Assembly: GCA_945859605.1 (NCBI GenBank)
Contig: OX243822.1
Location: forward strand, 3,961,696 to 4,025,695
Direction: 5' to 3'
DNA: 64,000 nucleotides
From: Lumbricus rubellus
Taxonomy: Eukaryota > Annelida > Clitellata > Crassiclitellata > Lumbricidae
The notes beneath the pieces were generated by a model. It searched no databases. It saw only the letters and a list, made by a program, of their open reading frames with translations, and was not told where the DNA came from. The position numbers were made by a program, and so were the translations under genes. This document shows, piece after piece, positions 10,788 through 18,569 of the stretch. The first letter of the stretch is position 1; each line of letters opens with the position of its first letter.

Positions 10788-11687
10788 TTAGATGATTAAC
10801 TTTTTATACTCATCTTTGGTTATCACTCCTTGTCTTATTAACTCGTCAGTCATACCTACAATTTCATTTCTTACACCTGTATTTCCCGCTTTGTAGCTAT
10901 ACATTCGTAACTCGAGTTGTTTTACTAATTCGTTAGGATCTGAAGGAATGGTAATTACTCCGCTTCCTTTTTTCCATTTAAACTTTATGTAATCATCCCA
11001 TATCGGTTTTATTATCTGTCTATATTTTACACTTCTAGACGATTTAGGTTTTATCGGATTATTTGGCTGACTCATGGCATTCGTTTTAATTAGAATCTCA
11101 GCGTATTCTTCGAGATCATGAGTATCAAAAATTGATCTGTTTGGATCAGCCAACGTTAACAATTCCCAAAGTCCTGGAGTTCCTTGGTAAGTTTTGGTTC
11201 CAACTGTAATATCATTTCCTTGGATTGAGGCTTCGCTGTCACCGATGTAGAATTTTCCATTTCTGGATCTCATTCCGAATGTTGTGTCCACAAGTCTTCT
11301 ATCGGAAGCATATTTTTTAAGGTATTCAACTGCAATATTTCCTAATTCTAAGGTTCTAATATCTTCTACTGGGTCATCGTCGTCGTACGCCTCTATAGAC
11401 GGATACTGAGGAAACTGAATAGTTTTCAACGAATCTGGAAGTGATTTTAGAGCTAGTGATGTTGCTGCAGAATTATCTTTTATCGTAGACAGCAAAGCGT
11501 TTTGTTCTTTCGAAATTGCTGATTGAGAGTCGACTATAGGTTTGTAGATTTTCGTTAATTCTCGTTGAAGTCCAAGGTCATCTATTCTCTCTGAGAGAAA
11601 GTTTTGTTTAATATTTTTTTTCGTTTTTAAAAACTCTTCGATAATAAAATCTCTTTTTGCAGGATCGCTAATTTTCAGTAGTGACAT
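10788..11687 (-). CDS. conserved virus-like-element protein (DUF8207-like)
   Basis: 299 codons, ATG at 11685-11687. The first third is predicted helical (charged, KTKKNIKQNF, LQRELTKIYKP), followed by an acidic stretch (EAYDDDDPVED, about 99-109). The core at about residues 137-190 has FGMRSRNGKFYIG, then NDITV and YQGTPGLWELL, a pattern I associate with the DUF8207 family that travels with this type of element. The C-terminal part is basic. Molecular function is unknown; by position among capsid genes it may be a structural or assembly protein. The leader upstream has repeated ACGTTACGTTTT phrases (about 11715-11740). No break is seen. Confidence 0.7.
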   Translation of the reverse strand: MSLLKISDPAKRDFIIEEFLKTKKNIKQNFLSERIDDLGLQRELTKIYKPIVDSQSAISKEQNALLSTIKDNSAATSLALKSLPDSLKTIQFPQYPSIEAYDDDDPVEDIRTLELGNIAVEYLKKYASDRRLVDTTFGMRSRNGKFYIGDSEASIQGNDITVGTKTYQGTPGLWELLTLADPNRSIFDTHDLEEYAEILIKTNAMSQPNNPIKPKSSRSVKYRQIIKPIWDDYIKFKWKKGSGVITIPSDPNELVKQLELRMYSYKAGNTGVRNEIVGMTDELIRQGVITKDEYKKLII

Positions 11688-11738
11688 TTTTTATTATAAG
11701 TATAATGTTTAAAACGTAACGTAAAACGTAACGTAAAA

Positions 11739-12134
11739 TTATGCATCGTAGTAATTAACGTAACATATGGAGTCTTTTTCATTTATAGTAACTGCTGAAT
11801 CGGAGTTGTTTTGAATTGTAATTATTATATCCTCTGCGTCTTCTACGACTGTACCGTCCTGAAGGCTAAGTCTCAATTGTTTGAGTTTCTGTCTTAGAGA
11901 GACTAGACACATTCCTCTGGTCATTCGGACTCCAAGCCCTAATTCTACCGTAATATTTGTCTTTGGTTCAATCGTAATCGCTTGTTGAGCAAAAATCTCA
12001 TATCTTTCACCTCCTCGCTGTCTTGCAGGAGCGTGAGTAACCACTTTAGGTATCCAAATTATCGTACTCCTACGAGTAATCTGAGGCTTCCGTTTGGTGA
12101 TAAATTTGTGTATTGGGTGACCGTATCCAGACAT
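11739..12134 (-). CDS. dUTPase-like beta-fold protein, probably not an enzyme
   Basis: 131 codons, ATG at 12132-12134. After a basic N-terminal 35 residues, the rest follows the trimeric dUTPase layout: a GGERYEIFA segment, ITIEPKTNITVELGLGV, a TRGM turn, and near the end DIIITIQNNSDSAVTINEKD, matching strand patterns around motifs 3-4. The catalytic Asp/Tyr block of motif 3 and the Gly-rich motif 5 tail are not recognisable. It may therefore be a structural protein on that fold, although this is inference. It lies 16 bp after the 204-codon gene, with a TTTAAA and a TATATAA shortly before the ATG. Confidence 0.6.
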   Translation of the reverse strand: MSGYGHPIHKFITKRKPQITRRSTIIWIPKVVTHAPARQRGGERYEIFAQQAITIEPKTNITVELGLGVRMTRGMCLVSLRQKLKQLRLSLQDGTVVEDAEDIIITIQNNSDSAVTINEKDSICYVNYYDA

Positions 12135-12150
12135 TTATATAAGTGGTTTT

Positions 12151-12765
12151 TTAAAGTAACATTCCAAGAATAGGAATATTTTTAAATGGGGAATTGGGTC
12201 CGAGTATAAGTCCTTCCCCGCTGACATATCCTGCTCCTCTTTTCATAAACAGACCGGATCCCGTAATCGAACTACCCTTTTTCCATGGAGATAGAACAAG
12301 ACCTTCCCCAGCAGGCATTATCTTACAGCATATTCCTCCTTTTTTAACGTATAGCACGCCAGATCCATGTGAGATCGAAGATCCACTTATCTTATCAACA
12401 ATTTTGGAACCAGCTGCAGAACCTAATCCTGTTAAGGCTCCTGTAGCTAAACTCGGAAGAACATTAGACAGAAGAAATTTCCCCGCCGTGGCTAGAAACG
12501 GTAGAATAGCGCCGATAAATCCTCCTTCGACTCTCGCATTGTCTTCTAATTGCGTTTTACCCATTTTAATTGTCACGCCAGTTCCATTCTGATACGCTTT
12601 CGTTATCTTGTTAATTTGCCTCTGGTTTAGAGCTAATACATGATCACCAGTTATATCTCCATGAGAAAGTCTTATACTCACTCCAGTTCCTGCTTGAACA
12701 GCTCGTTTAATCTTCTCTTTTTGCCCTTCAGAAATATTAACTTTGACCTTAGCGTAAGCGCTCAT
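12151..12765 (-). CDS. Gly-rich minor capsid-like protein
   Basis: 204 codons, ATG at 12763-12765. Residues 1-75 hold two similar halves (GTGVSIRLSHGD and GTGVTIKMGKTQ, each followed by a basic helix). Residues about 80-130 are hydrophobic and Gly/Ala-rich (FIGAILPFLATAGKFLL), like membrane-active minor capsid proteins. The tail repeats a short motif of the type GSG(V/L)-Y/F-x-K followed by Gly. Proteins with this layout are typical companions of the packaging ATPase in Polinton/adintovirus-like elements and have been compared with adenovirus pVI/pX; that comparison is by layout only. Compact leader of 24 bp to the next gene, with TTTAAAG and TATAAG. Confidence 0.65.
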   Translation of the reverse strand: MSAYAKVKVNISEGQKEKIKRAVQAGTGVSIRLSHGDITGDHVLALNQRQINKITKAYQNGTGVTIKMGKTQLEDNARVEGGFIGAILPFLATAGKFLLSNVLPSLATGALTGLGSAAGSKIVDKISGSSISHGSGVLYVKKGGICCKIMPAGEGLVLSPWKKGSSITGSGLFMKRGAGYVSGEGLILGPNSPFKNIPILGMLL

Positions 12766-12789
12766 CTTATATTAAATATAAACTTTAAA

Positions 12790-13563
12790 TTAAACCTCTC
12801 TTATGTGAAATCGTATCGACAATTCCTCACCTCTTAAATTAATTAGTTTTCCATTTTGGTCTATTAGTTTTGTTTCCATCGATGAAATAGAGTATAGCGT
12901 TATTGGAAGATATACGAGATTGTGAGGAGATTCGATTATCTTGTAACCAGGCCCGACCGATGGAAAGAAAGAATAAATTATGTTCTCTGTAGTTCCGTTA
13001 GCATACGATGATCCTATTATATCACTCGTAACTCGTAAACTATTCACGCTGTTTATATCGACTATATGCTCGGATTCGTTATATCCTTCGGAGTATACAC
13101 GTCTCTGAAATCCTAGAACAGTGCTAATTGAATTTTCTACAGTAAAATCAACTTTATAGTTCTCATCAATTTCCAAAACCGCCTTTAACGTGTTGTTATT
13201 TGGTTGCAACTTTATACATTGGCCATGACCTTCTTCCTTTAAAATTCTCTGTATGTAATCGTTTAAGTCTTCGATTTCATAGCAACCGGTTGGAATGACT
13301 AAATCTTTCCACGTTACACCGTTATCTGACGAATATACGAATTTATTATTTGTCTCGTCTATATTGGGAAAACTGTAGTACGTTTCAAGATTGACAAGAG
13401 CCATTTCATACTTTTTACTTTTGTCCAGTTCGATTAGTGGATTAAATTTCGTTCGAATTCGTGTGCTCCTTTCGCTCAACAAAATGCAAAAGGATTCTTT
13501 AGCCTCTGTGTTGCGTGCAATCGTTTCAGTGTTAAGCAAAATCTTTTCCAGTAGGGTTTCCAT
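12790..13563 (-). CDS. putative minor capsid (penton-like) protein
   Basis: 257 codons, ATG at 13561-13563. The N-terminal 25 residues are helical and charged. The rest is a beta-rich protein with conserved-looking phrases: YEMALVNLETYYSFPNID (about 52-69), WKDLVIPTGCYEI, NNNTLKAVLEI and VDFTVENSISTVLGF. This pattern is frequent in invertebrate virus-like elements next to the packaging ATPase, where a jelly-roll penton-like role is plausible; I cannot confirm the fold. It lies 66 bp from the ATPase gene and 24 bp from the Gly-rich gene, same strand. No frameshift is visible. Confidence 0.6.
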   Translation of the reverse strand: METLLEKILLNTETIARNTEAKESFCILLSERSTRIRTKFNPLIELDKSKKYEMALVNLETYYSFPNIDETNNKFVYSSDNGVTWKDLVIPTGCYEIEDLNDYIQRILKEEGHGQCIKLQPNNNTLKAVLEIDENYKVDFTVENSISTVLGFQRRVYSEGYNESEHIVDINSVNSLRVTSDIIGSSYANGTTENIIYSFFPSVGPGYKIIESPHNLVYLPITLYSISSMETKLIDQNGKLINLRGEELSIRFHIREV

Positions 13564-13629
13564 TTTAAATAGTTATTTTTAAACCAAGAATATAAAATCT
13601 TAAACTTCGCTATCATTTTATTATTGCTT

Positions 13630-14406
13630 TTATTTAATGTAAAATGTATCTAATCCAGATCTGTACCTGCCCTTATTTGTTTTACTAGTAAGGTCTATAA
13701 CCACAAAACCATGCGTTTCATCCCATGCAGTTTTGCATAGTTTACGAAATTCTTCAATAGTCATATCATCTACACCTATATGATCGCTGTATATATGATT
13801 AATATTTTTGAGGTCTTGAGGGAATAGACATATAAAATTGGCATTCTCCCTGATAGTTTGTCTGGGCAGCTTGAAATAATTTTGTGCTAGGTAAAAGCAG
13901 TCTACATTACTATGCCTACCTCTTATATAATAGGATTCGCATTTATTTTGTCGCTCTAACTGTAAATCATCAAAAATCATGAGATTCTTCTTATCTCGAC
14001 TTAAGTCTCGTGGATCTGGAACATCTTCAGAGGTTTCAAAGAACTTGCAGTCTATATCCGATGTTTCCCCCATGTTTTTAGACATCTCCTCGACTACGGC
14101 GGTCGGTGATACATTTAATTTCATTATCTCATCGCGATTATCAAAAAGTCTTATAATTGCTTCCTTTGGTAATTTCTCTTCGAATGCTTTTTTAAGTATC
14201 TTGTATTCTGATTGAAATAAACTTTTGCCGAAGATTTGCAAGTTATCATAGTCTAACCAACCAGGTCTCAGTAATAAATTAAGTAGTAATATTGTCTTGC
14301 CGCATTGAGACTTACCGACGATCAAACCTCTGATGCTTCTTGGTAGGAGAGGACTGTTAAAGCGTTTACTTGATTCTTCATTCCACGATAGGTCTTGGAC
14401 TTCCAT
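13630..14406 (-). CDS. A32/FtsK-HerA-type genome packaging ATPase
   Basis: 258 codons, ATG at 14404-14406. Walker A GKSQCGKT lies at residues 31-38 after a hydrophobic strand (GLIV). Walker B LMIFDD is at 142-147. The stretch LAQNYFKLPRQTIRENAN (about 173-190) matches the sensor/arginine region of poxvirus A32-like and Polinton packaging ATPases. These enzymes hydrolyse ATP to drive DNA into preformed capsids. Length fits the family and the frame is intact. It is the first gene of the minus-strand series and its start codon lies only 20 bp from the start codon of the divergent PLA2 gene. Confidence 0.88.
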   Translation of the reverse strand: MEVQDLSWNEESSKRFNSPLLPRSIRGLIVGKSQCGKTILLLNLLLRPGWLDYDNLQIFGKSLFQSEYKILKKAFEEKLPKEAIIRLFDNRDEIMKLNVSPTAVVEEMSKNMGETSDIDCKFFETSEDVPDPRDLSRDKKNLMIFDDLQLERQNKCESYYIRGRHSNVDCFYLAQNYFKLPRQTIRENANFICLFPQDLKNINHIYSDHIGVDDMTIEEFRKLCKTAWDETHGFVVIDLTSKTNKGRYRSGLDTFYIK

Positions 14407-14426
14407 TTTAATTATATTATATTAAA
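14407..14426. promoter_or_regulatory. 20-bp divergent promoter region
   Basis: Only A and T: TTTAATTATATTATATTAAA. It is near-palindromic and separates two opposite start codons, so it must hold or lie inside both promoters. Most other ORFs of the element also have TTTAAA or TATA(A/T)A within about 30 bp of the ATG, suggesting very short leaders. Confidence 0.5.
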
Positions 14427-14966
14427 ATGGAGCACAGCTCGTATTGCGTAAAATGTAAACGAAAAACTGAGTGTAGAGAAATTCAACGAGTCGTCAGTAA
14501 GAATGGTAGATCTATGCTTAGATGTGTATGCGTTGAATGTGGCGCTAGAAAAACTCAGTTTACTAAAATGTCCACTACTGTACAAGGAGGTGATTTGGTA
14601 TCAGCGCTCAATTCTGCTACTTCTAATATTAAACTTCCATGGGCAAAGTACCCGGGTGAAATGCATCTTCCAGGACATTCTTTCACAGGTCCAGGAACTC
14701 GATTGGATTTGCGTTTAAACCCTGACGGGACGCCAAAAGACTGGAGCAAACCAGTAGATAGGGTTGATGCAGCGGCCTATCGCCATGACATGGCTTATGC
14801 TAAACATGCTGACACAGCAGGGAGAAACGTCGCTGACAGAGCTATGATAGATGAATTAAATAATATACCTAATCCTTCTTTCCGCGAACGAGTTGAAAGA
14901 TCTATAGTTAAACCAATATTATCAACGAAAACCCATTTTGGAATGGGATTGAAAAAAAAGGTCTGA
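14427..14966 (+). CDS. zinc-ribbon plus phospholipase A2-like protein
   Basis: 179 codons. Residues 7-38 form a zinc-ribbon-like module (C7-x2-C10 and C35-x2-C38). Residues about 80-125 match the viral phospholipase A2 domain known from parvovirus VP1: a GPGT calcium-loop motif (88-91), Asp114, the catalytic His120-Asp121 pair and Tyr124. Such domains hydrolyse phospholipids and help virions leave endosomes. The frame ends at a TGA just after a run of eight A (14952-14959). The integrase frame, offset by one base, is open from 14912 and takes over without a start codon. In related elements PLA2 and integrase modules can be adjacent or fused, so this may be one broken or recoded gene. A plain separate gene is the alternative. 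Confidence 0.8.
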   Translation: MEHSSYCVKCKRKTECREIQRVVSKNGRSMLRCVCVECGARKTQFTKMSTTVQGGDLVSALNSATSNIKLPWAKYPGEMHLPGHSFTGPGTRLDLRLNPDGTPKDWSKPVDRVDAAAYRHDMAYAKHADTAGRNVADRAMIDELNNIPNPSFRERVERSIVKPILSTKTHFGMGLKKKV

Positions 14967-15883
14967 GATGGACAGACCAGCTTGCTGACGAATTACATAA
15001 ACCTATAGTCAGGAAGTTTAGGAAGCGAGTTGTTTATGTTCAGGGAGTTGACAGAATTTGGGCGGCTGACTTGATTGACATGCAAGCTTTTGCTAAATAT
15101 AATTCTGGTGTTAAATATTTGTTAAGCGTCATCGATATATTTTCCAAGTATGCATTTATTCAGCCGTTAAAAGATAAGCGCGGAGAATCTGTGGCAGATG
15201 CTTTCGTTAAAATATTTAATACGAGTAAAAGAAGGGGTGAAAAACTTTGGGTCGATAAGGGAACAGAATTCTATAATAAACAGGTAAAATCACTAGGTAT
15301 GCAGTTGTACTCAACTGAGAACGAAGAGAAATCTTGTATCGTAGAGAGATTTAATAGAACAGTGAAAGAGAAACTGTTCAAATATTTTACAGCAAATTCA
15401 ACTCAGAGATATATCGATGTTTTAGATAATATGGTTAATTTATACAACAACACAAGACATTCTTCCATTAAAATGACTCCTGTTAAAGCGAGCATCAAAG
15501 CAAACGAGTGGGTTGTGTGGATGAATTTATATGGCGACGCTGTACCTGAAACTAGTAAACCTAAATTTTCAGTCGGAGATAAAGTAAGAATTTCTAAGAA
15601 GAAAAAGACATTCGAGAAAGGCTACACAAATCGTTGGACACAGGAAGTTTTTACAATAACACAAATCCAATACACAGATCCTATAACCTATAAAATATCT
15701 GACTATCATGGAGAAGAAATAAAAGGGACATTTTATGAAGCTGAGTTACAATCGACAACGCAAGATACATTTAAAATAGAAAAGATTATAAGAAAAAGAG
15801 GAAATCGGTCTTTGGTTAAATGGTTAGGCTATGATGATTCATTCAATTCATGGGTTAATAATACAGACTTGTTATCATTGTGA
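14912..15883 (+). CDS. Polinton-type integrase with C-terminal chromodomain, no own ATG upstream of core
   Basis: The frame is open from the stop codon at 14909-14911 to TGA at 15881-15883. Recognisable integrase sequence begins at about 14962 (WTDQLADELHKP), while the first in-frame ATG is only at 15080, inside the catalytic core. Core features: the DLIDMQAF segment with the first Asp, FSKYAFIQPLKDK, the second Asp in LWVDKGTEFYN, and the Glu in VERFNRT. After LYNNTRHSSIKMTP comes an SH3-like region (VGDKVRISKKKKTFEKGY), then a chromodomain-like end (FKIEKIIRK...LVKWLGYDDSFNSWV) that may direct insertion to marked chromatin. Catalyses strand transfer of element DNA. Start and expression are unresolved: it could need the upstream PLA2 frame (overlap 14912-14966), a non-ATG start, or be a pseudogene. 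Confidence 0.85.
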   Translation, partial: TNIINENPFWNGIEKKGLRWTDQLADELHKPIVRKFRKRVVYVQGVDRIWAADLIDMQAFAKYNSGVKYLLSVIDIFSKYAFIQPLKDKRGESVADAFVKIFNTSKRRGEKLWVDKGTEFYNKQVKSLGMQLYSTENEEKSCIVERFNRTVKEKLFKYFTANSTQRYIDVLDNMVNLYNNTRHSSIKMTPVKASIKANEWVVWMNLYGDAVPETSKPKFSVGDKVRISKKKKTFEKGYTNRWTQEVFTITQIQYTDPITYKISDYHGEEIKGTFYEAELQSTTQDTFKIEKIIRKRGNRSLVKWLGYDDSFNSWVNNTDLLSL

Positions 15884-15939
15884 ATTTAACTGATTTATAG
15901 CTTATAAAGAGTTATGGTCTTAATTATATAATAAACTTT

Positions 15940-15978
15940 AAAAAATTTAAATTAAAAAAAAATTCAAAAAAAAAAATT

Positions 15979-16031
<53 letters not shown>

Positions 16032-16135
16032 AAAAAAAAAAATTTAAAAAAAAAAAAAAAAAAAATTTAAATAAAAGAAATTTAAATAAAAAAAGTAAAA
16101 AAATTTTAATTAAAAAAAAAAAATTAAATTAAAAA
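15940..16135. repeat. poly(A)/AT-rich tract
   Basis: Nearly pure A with scattered TT pairs, including a run of more than 40 A (about 15978-16028). It follows the integrase gene and its length is probably unreliable. Confidence 0.9.
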
Positions 16136-16245
16136 AAGTCTTCTTTTTAGAATTGTTAAAACAGCTCTCGTGTACTCAAATACTTTTTTATGAATAAGAG
16201 CACGCTGTCCTGCAGTTTGCAACAGTATCATCGGTCAACATACAA

Positions 16246-16472
16246 GCATGCGTTCCGTGCTAAATGAATGCGTCTGCGAACTGCGTGTGACCTGATTACG
16301 GTATCACGGATGAAACCAGAATGAGGTCACGAAAGACGCATGCGTTCCGTGCTAAATGAATGCGTCTGCGAACTGCGTGTGACCTGATTACGGTATCACG
16401 GATGAAACCAGAATGAGGTCACGAAAGACGCATGCGTGCCGTGCTAAATGAATGCGTCCGCTGAACTGCGTC
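16246..16472 (+). repeat. 92-bp tandem repeat, about 2.5 copies
   Basis: Units start at GCATGCGT at 16246, 16338 and 16430 (period 92). Two full copies are nearly identical; the third stops after about 43 bp. Lies between the integrase gene and the next ORF, so it could be a replication or terminal region of the element, but nothing in it proves that. Confidence 0.85.
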
Positions 16473-16668
16473 GTTGCAATCGATTGCAAAGGTAGGCCTA
16501 ATCGATTTCGTCTTGGTGATGATAATATTATAATCGTCTCCACCGTCGCTGCAAGTCCTACAAATTTGCAATTAGGCCTACCATGGTTCTTATTATTCTG
16601 TTCTAGACAACAACCATTTCTACTAATTTTAATACGTTAGGCTATGTGAAGACAAGTATCCAATTAGG

Positions 16669-17760
16669 TTAAGGATCATCCTGCATCATCAAATCTATTC
16701 TTTGTTCTTCTTCGACTTCCATTAAAGAAATGTCAAAATATTCGTCTTGGGCTTCCGATAAACAACTGAAAAACGTGTTAATGCCTTCATTAGCCAGCAC
16801 ACTCTTGTCGGTGACATCCGTGAAGTAATCTGCATCATTGTCATAACAGAAATCCGGATCAACGTTCAGAGTCATTTCATTTTCTAGTACTTGCATTTTT
16901 ACAGGAATGAGGTTAAATGGTTTGTTTTGTGCACAGACGTCGACGCGAGATTTTAATTTTATGCCAAGGTCATCGTCGTTGTTGATAAGGTCTTTGATTC
17001 TGTTGTGGTGCTTCGTAATTTGTGAAAAAGATAGACCACAACATATTAGACCGGGATAGCTTTGGATGAGTGTTGCAAATAGACAATATCTGTGAATTGT
17101 TATATAGGGCAGGCTGAATTGTTGAGGAAACCATTCTTTAAGAGGGATGTCAGTTGGCATGTACTCACGTGCATACAGATAACACATTCCTCTGTGGTAG
17201 GCTATGATAAGAAGCAGATTCGATGCTGTTTCGTCTCTGTCTAACAGTTGTTTATGAATTAATTTGATAGATGCTAGATCAGTCGGCTTTAAGTTATAAG
17301 TTTGGTCTAGAAAATTCAGATCGAAATTCCACTCCAGGTCTTTATGCCGTCTTTCGTATTCCGCGATTCCTTTCCGTATCTGGGGAACAATCTTTTCTTT
17401 GAAAATCTTTGAACTGTAGTAATCTGACTGTCGTCCGGGTGGACTTGGAGATTCAACGGACTGAATGCTAGATGGAGTCTGCTTACTACCACAAGGAATC
17501 GGTTGATTGTCAGCAGACGGTTGATTGTCAGCAGACGGTTGATTGTCAGCAGGTAGAATCGGTGGTTGATCGACGTCACGAGGTTTTTTGATCTGACGTT
17601 TTGGTTTCGTGGGTTTATCGAGAAAGGTGGCTATTTTCCCTAATTGTTCCGTTAATTTCGTTCTTTCAGCAACTGTTAAAGAACTCTTCTTAAGTGCTCT
17701 ATTTATTTCTTTTTTAGAGAATGCTCCGATTTTTATTAACAGATCACTGAGACCAGCCAT
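16669..17760 (-). CDS. unassigned 363-residue protein
   Basis: Intact ORF with ATG at 17758-17760. Residues 1-50 are helical and basic (KKEINRALKKSSLTVAERTKL). A low-complexity linker follows, with three ADNQPS-like repeats encoded by an 18-bp tandem unit (about 17507-17555), then a globular part (about 115-270) with conserved-looking EWFPQQFSLPYITIHRY, YPGLICCGLSFSQITKHHNR and an acidic C-terminal tail ending EEEQRIDLMMQDDP. The middle recalls uncharacterised proteins from invertebrate mobile elements, but I do not recognise a family or function. It is separated from the integrase by the AT tract and 92-bp repeats, on the opposite strand. It could be the element's replication or regulatory gene or a neighbour. 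Confidence 0.6.
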   Translation of the reverse strand: MAGLSDLLIKIGAFSKKEINRALKKSSLTVAERTKLTEQLGKIATFLDKPTKPKRQIKKPRDVDQPPILPADNQPSADNQPSADNQPIPCGSKQTPSSIQSVESPSPPGRQSDYYSSKIFKEKIVPQIRKGIAEYERRHKDLEWNFDLNFLDQTYNLKPTDLASIKLIHKQLLDRDETASNLLLIIAYHRGMCYLYAREYMPTDIPLKEWFPQQFSLPYITIHRYCLFATLIQSYPGLICCGLSFSQITKHHNRIKDLINNDDDLGIKLKSRVDVCAQNKPFNLIPVKMQVLENEMTLNVDPDFCYDNDADYFTDVTDKSVLANEGINTFFSCLSEAQDEYFDISLMEVEEEQRIDLMMQDDP

Positions 17761-17969
17761 TCTATAAGCCTACAGCGCAAGTAGGCCTACATGTAGCTAA
17801 CAGACAAAGACTCAATCAGAAAGACTACTAAACTTCGAAATATTATTAGCTGATTTTTAACGAAGCCATTTCTGATGTAACACGCACAAGAACAGAACGT
17901 TGAAAGCCAGCTGACGTCTCAAAATTACTAGCAACAGACAACTGTTTTGTTACTGCCATGACAACAGGA

Positions 17970-18136
17970 CTGCAACACAGGGTTGTCAGATTTCTGATTC
18001 TCGAGATTATGTAAAAAAAGTCGCCCAAAATCTCGAGACATTTCAAAAGGAGCCCAAATATCGCGAAGTGGTAAGGTTGACAGTCGATTGCGTCTTTAAA
18101 AAGTAGCCTAACTCTTCTTGCCAACCCTGTTACAGC
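17970..18136. repeat. inverted-repeat sequence, possible hAT-like MITE
   Basis: CAGGGTTGTCA at 17978 faces TGCCAACCCTG ending at 18129, with further similarity outside (CTGCAAC / GTTACAG). Inside, CTCGAGA occurs twice. Flanking 8-mers do not match, so the boundaries are unproven. Confidence 0.45.
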
Positions 18137-18569
18137 CTTTGTTTACAAATCACCATGGAGACTACGACGCAGATTCAGCGGTCAATATAACCGGCCGCGA
18201 TGTTTGCAGTAATTATCGACTATGCGCTGTCGCGTGGAACTCGGAGTCAATACAGTATTCTCCCGTGCTGTTTGCAGTAAATATTGACTGCTGCCACGGT
18301 CCACGCGGGTCGATACATTCTCTCCGCCACGATCATTGCAGCATTGGTAAATATTAACCGACGAAGGCTGTTGTCCACCTGTCTGGCTTTGCTTATGCTG
18401 TTCGGTGCACGACATCCAATAGAAAAGACGCATCTTATCCAAAACACTTAAGAATTTTAGCTGACCATTTTATCTGCTTTATTAGCTTTTATCTGACCAT
18501 TTTATCTGCTTTATTAGCTTCTTTCAAAATGGCGGAGCTTATCCAAATATATACTACTCATATGCATAG
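18137..18569. other. region between the ORF and the duplicated segment
   Basis: Contains the GTTTGCAGTAA(T/A)TAT phrase twice (18201 and 18269) and a direct repeat of ATTTTATCTGCTTTATTAGC at about 18468-18518. No coding sequence is supported. Confidence 0.5.

Larger units (their letters stand above)
9883..15883. mobile_element. integrated virus-like (Polinton/adintovirus-like) element, partial
   Basis: Nine ORFs in 6 kb with 16-66 bp gaps: seven on the minus strand from a central 20-bp divergent gap, two on the plus strand. Recognised parts are a capsid-like protein, an A32/FtsK-HerA packaging ATPase, a dUTPase-like protein, a zinc-ribbon plus phospholipase A2 protein and an integrase with a chromodomain. 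This set is known from virus-like elements in invertebrate genomes. DNA polymerase B and an adenain-like protease, usual in Polintons, are not visible. I found no terminal inverted repeat, so the right end is uncertain (15.9 kb, or as far as 17.8 kb or beyond). Confidence 0.85.

Noticed and set aside
12194..12592. Plus-strand 132-codon ORF opposite the Gly-rich protein
   Set aside because: Shadow frame; Pro-rich because it complements Gly codons.
13979..14215. Plus-strand 78-codon ORF opposite the ATPase
   Set aside because: Shadow of the ATPase gene; no recognisable protein.
16246..16472. CRISPR array
   Set aside because: Contiguous 92-bp tandem units without spacers, in an animal genome.
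17970..18136. Firm hAT insertion
   Set aside because: Ends look hAT-like but the flanking 8-mers do not match, so it is listed only as an inverted repeat.
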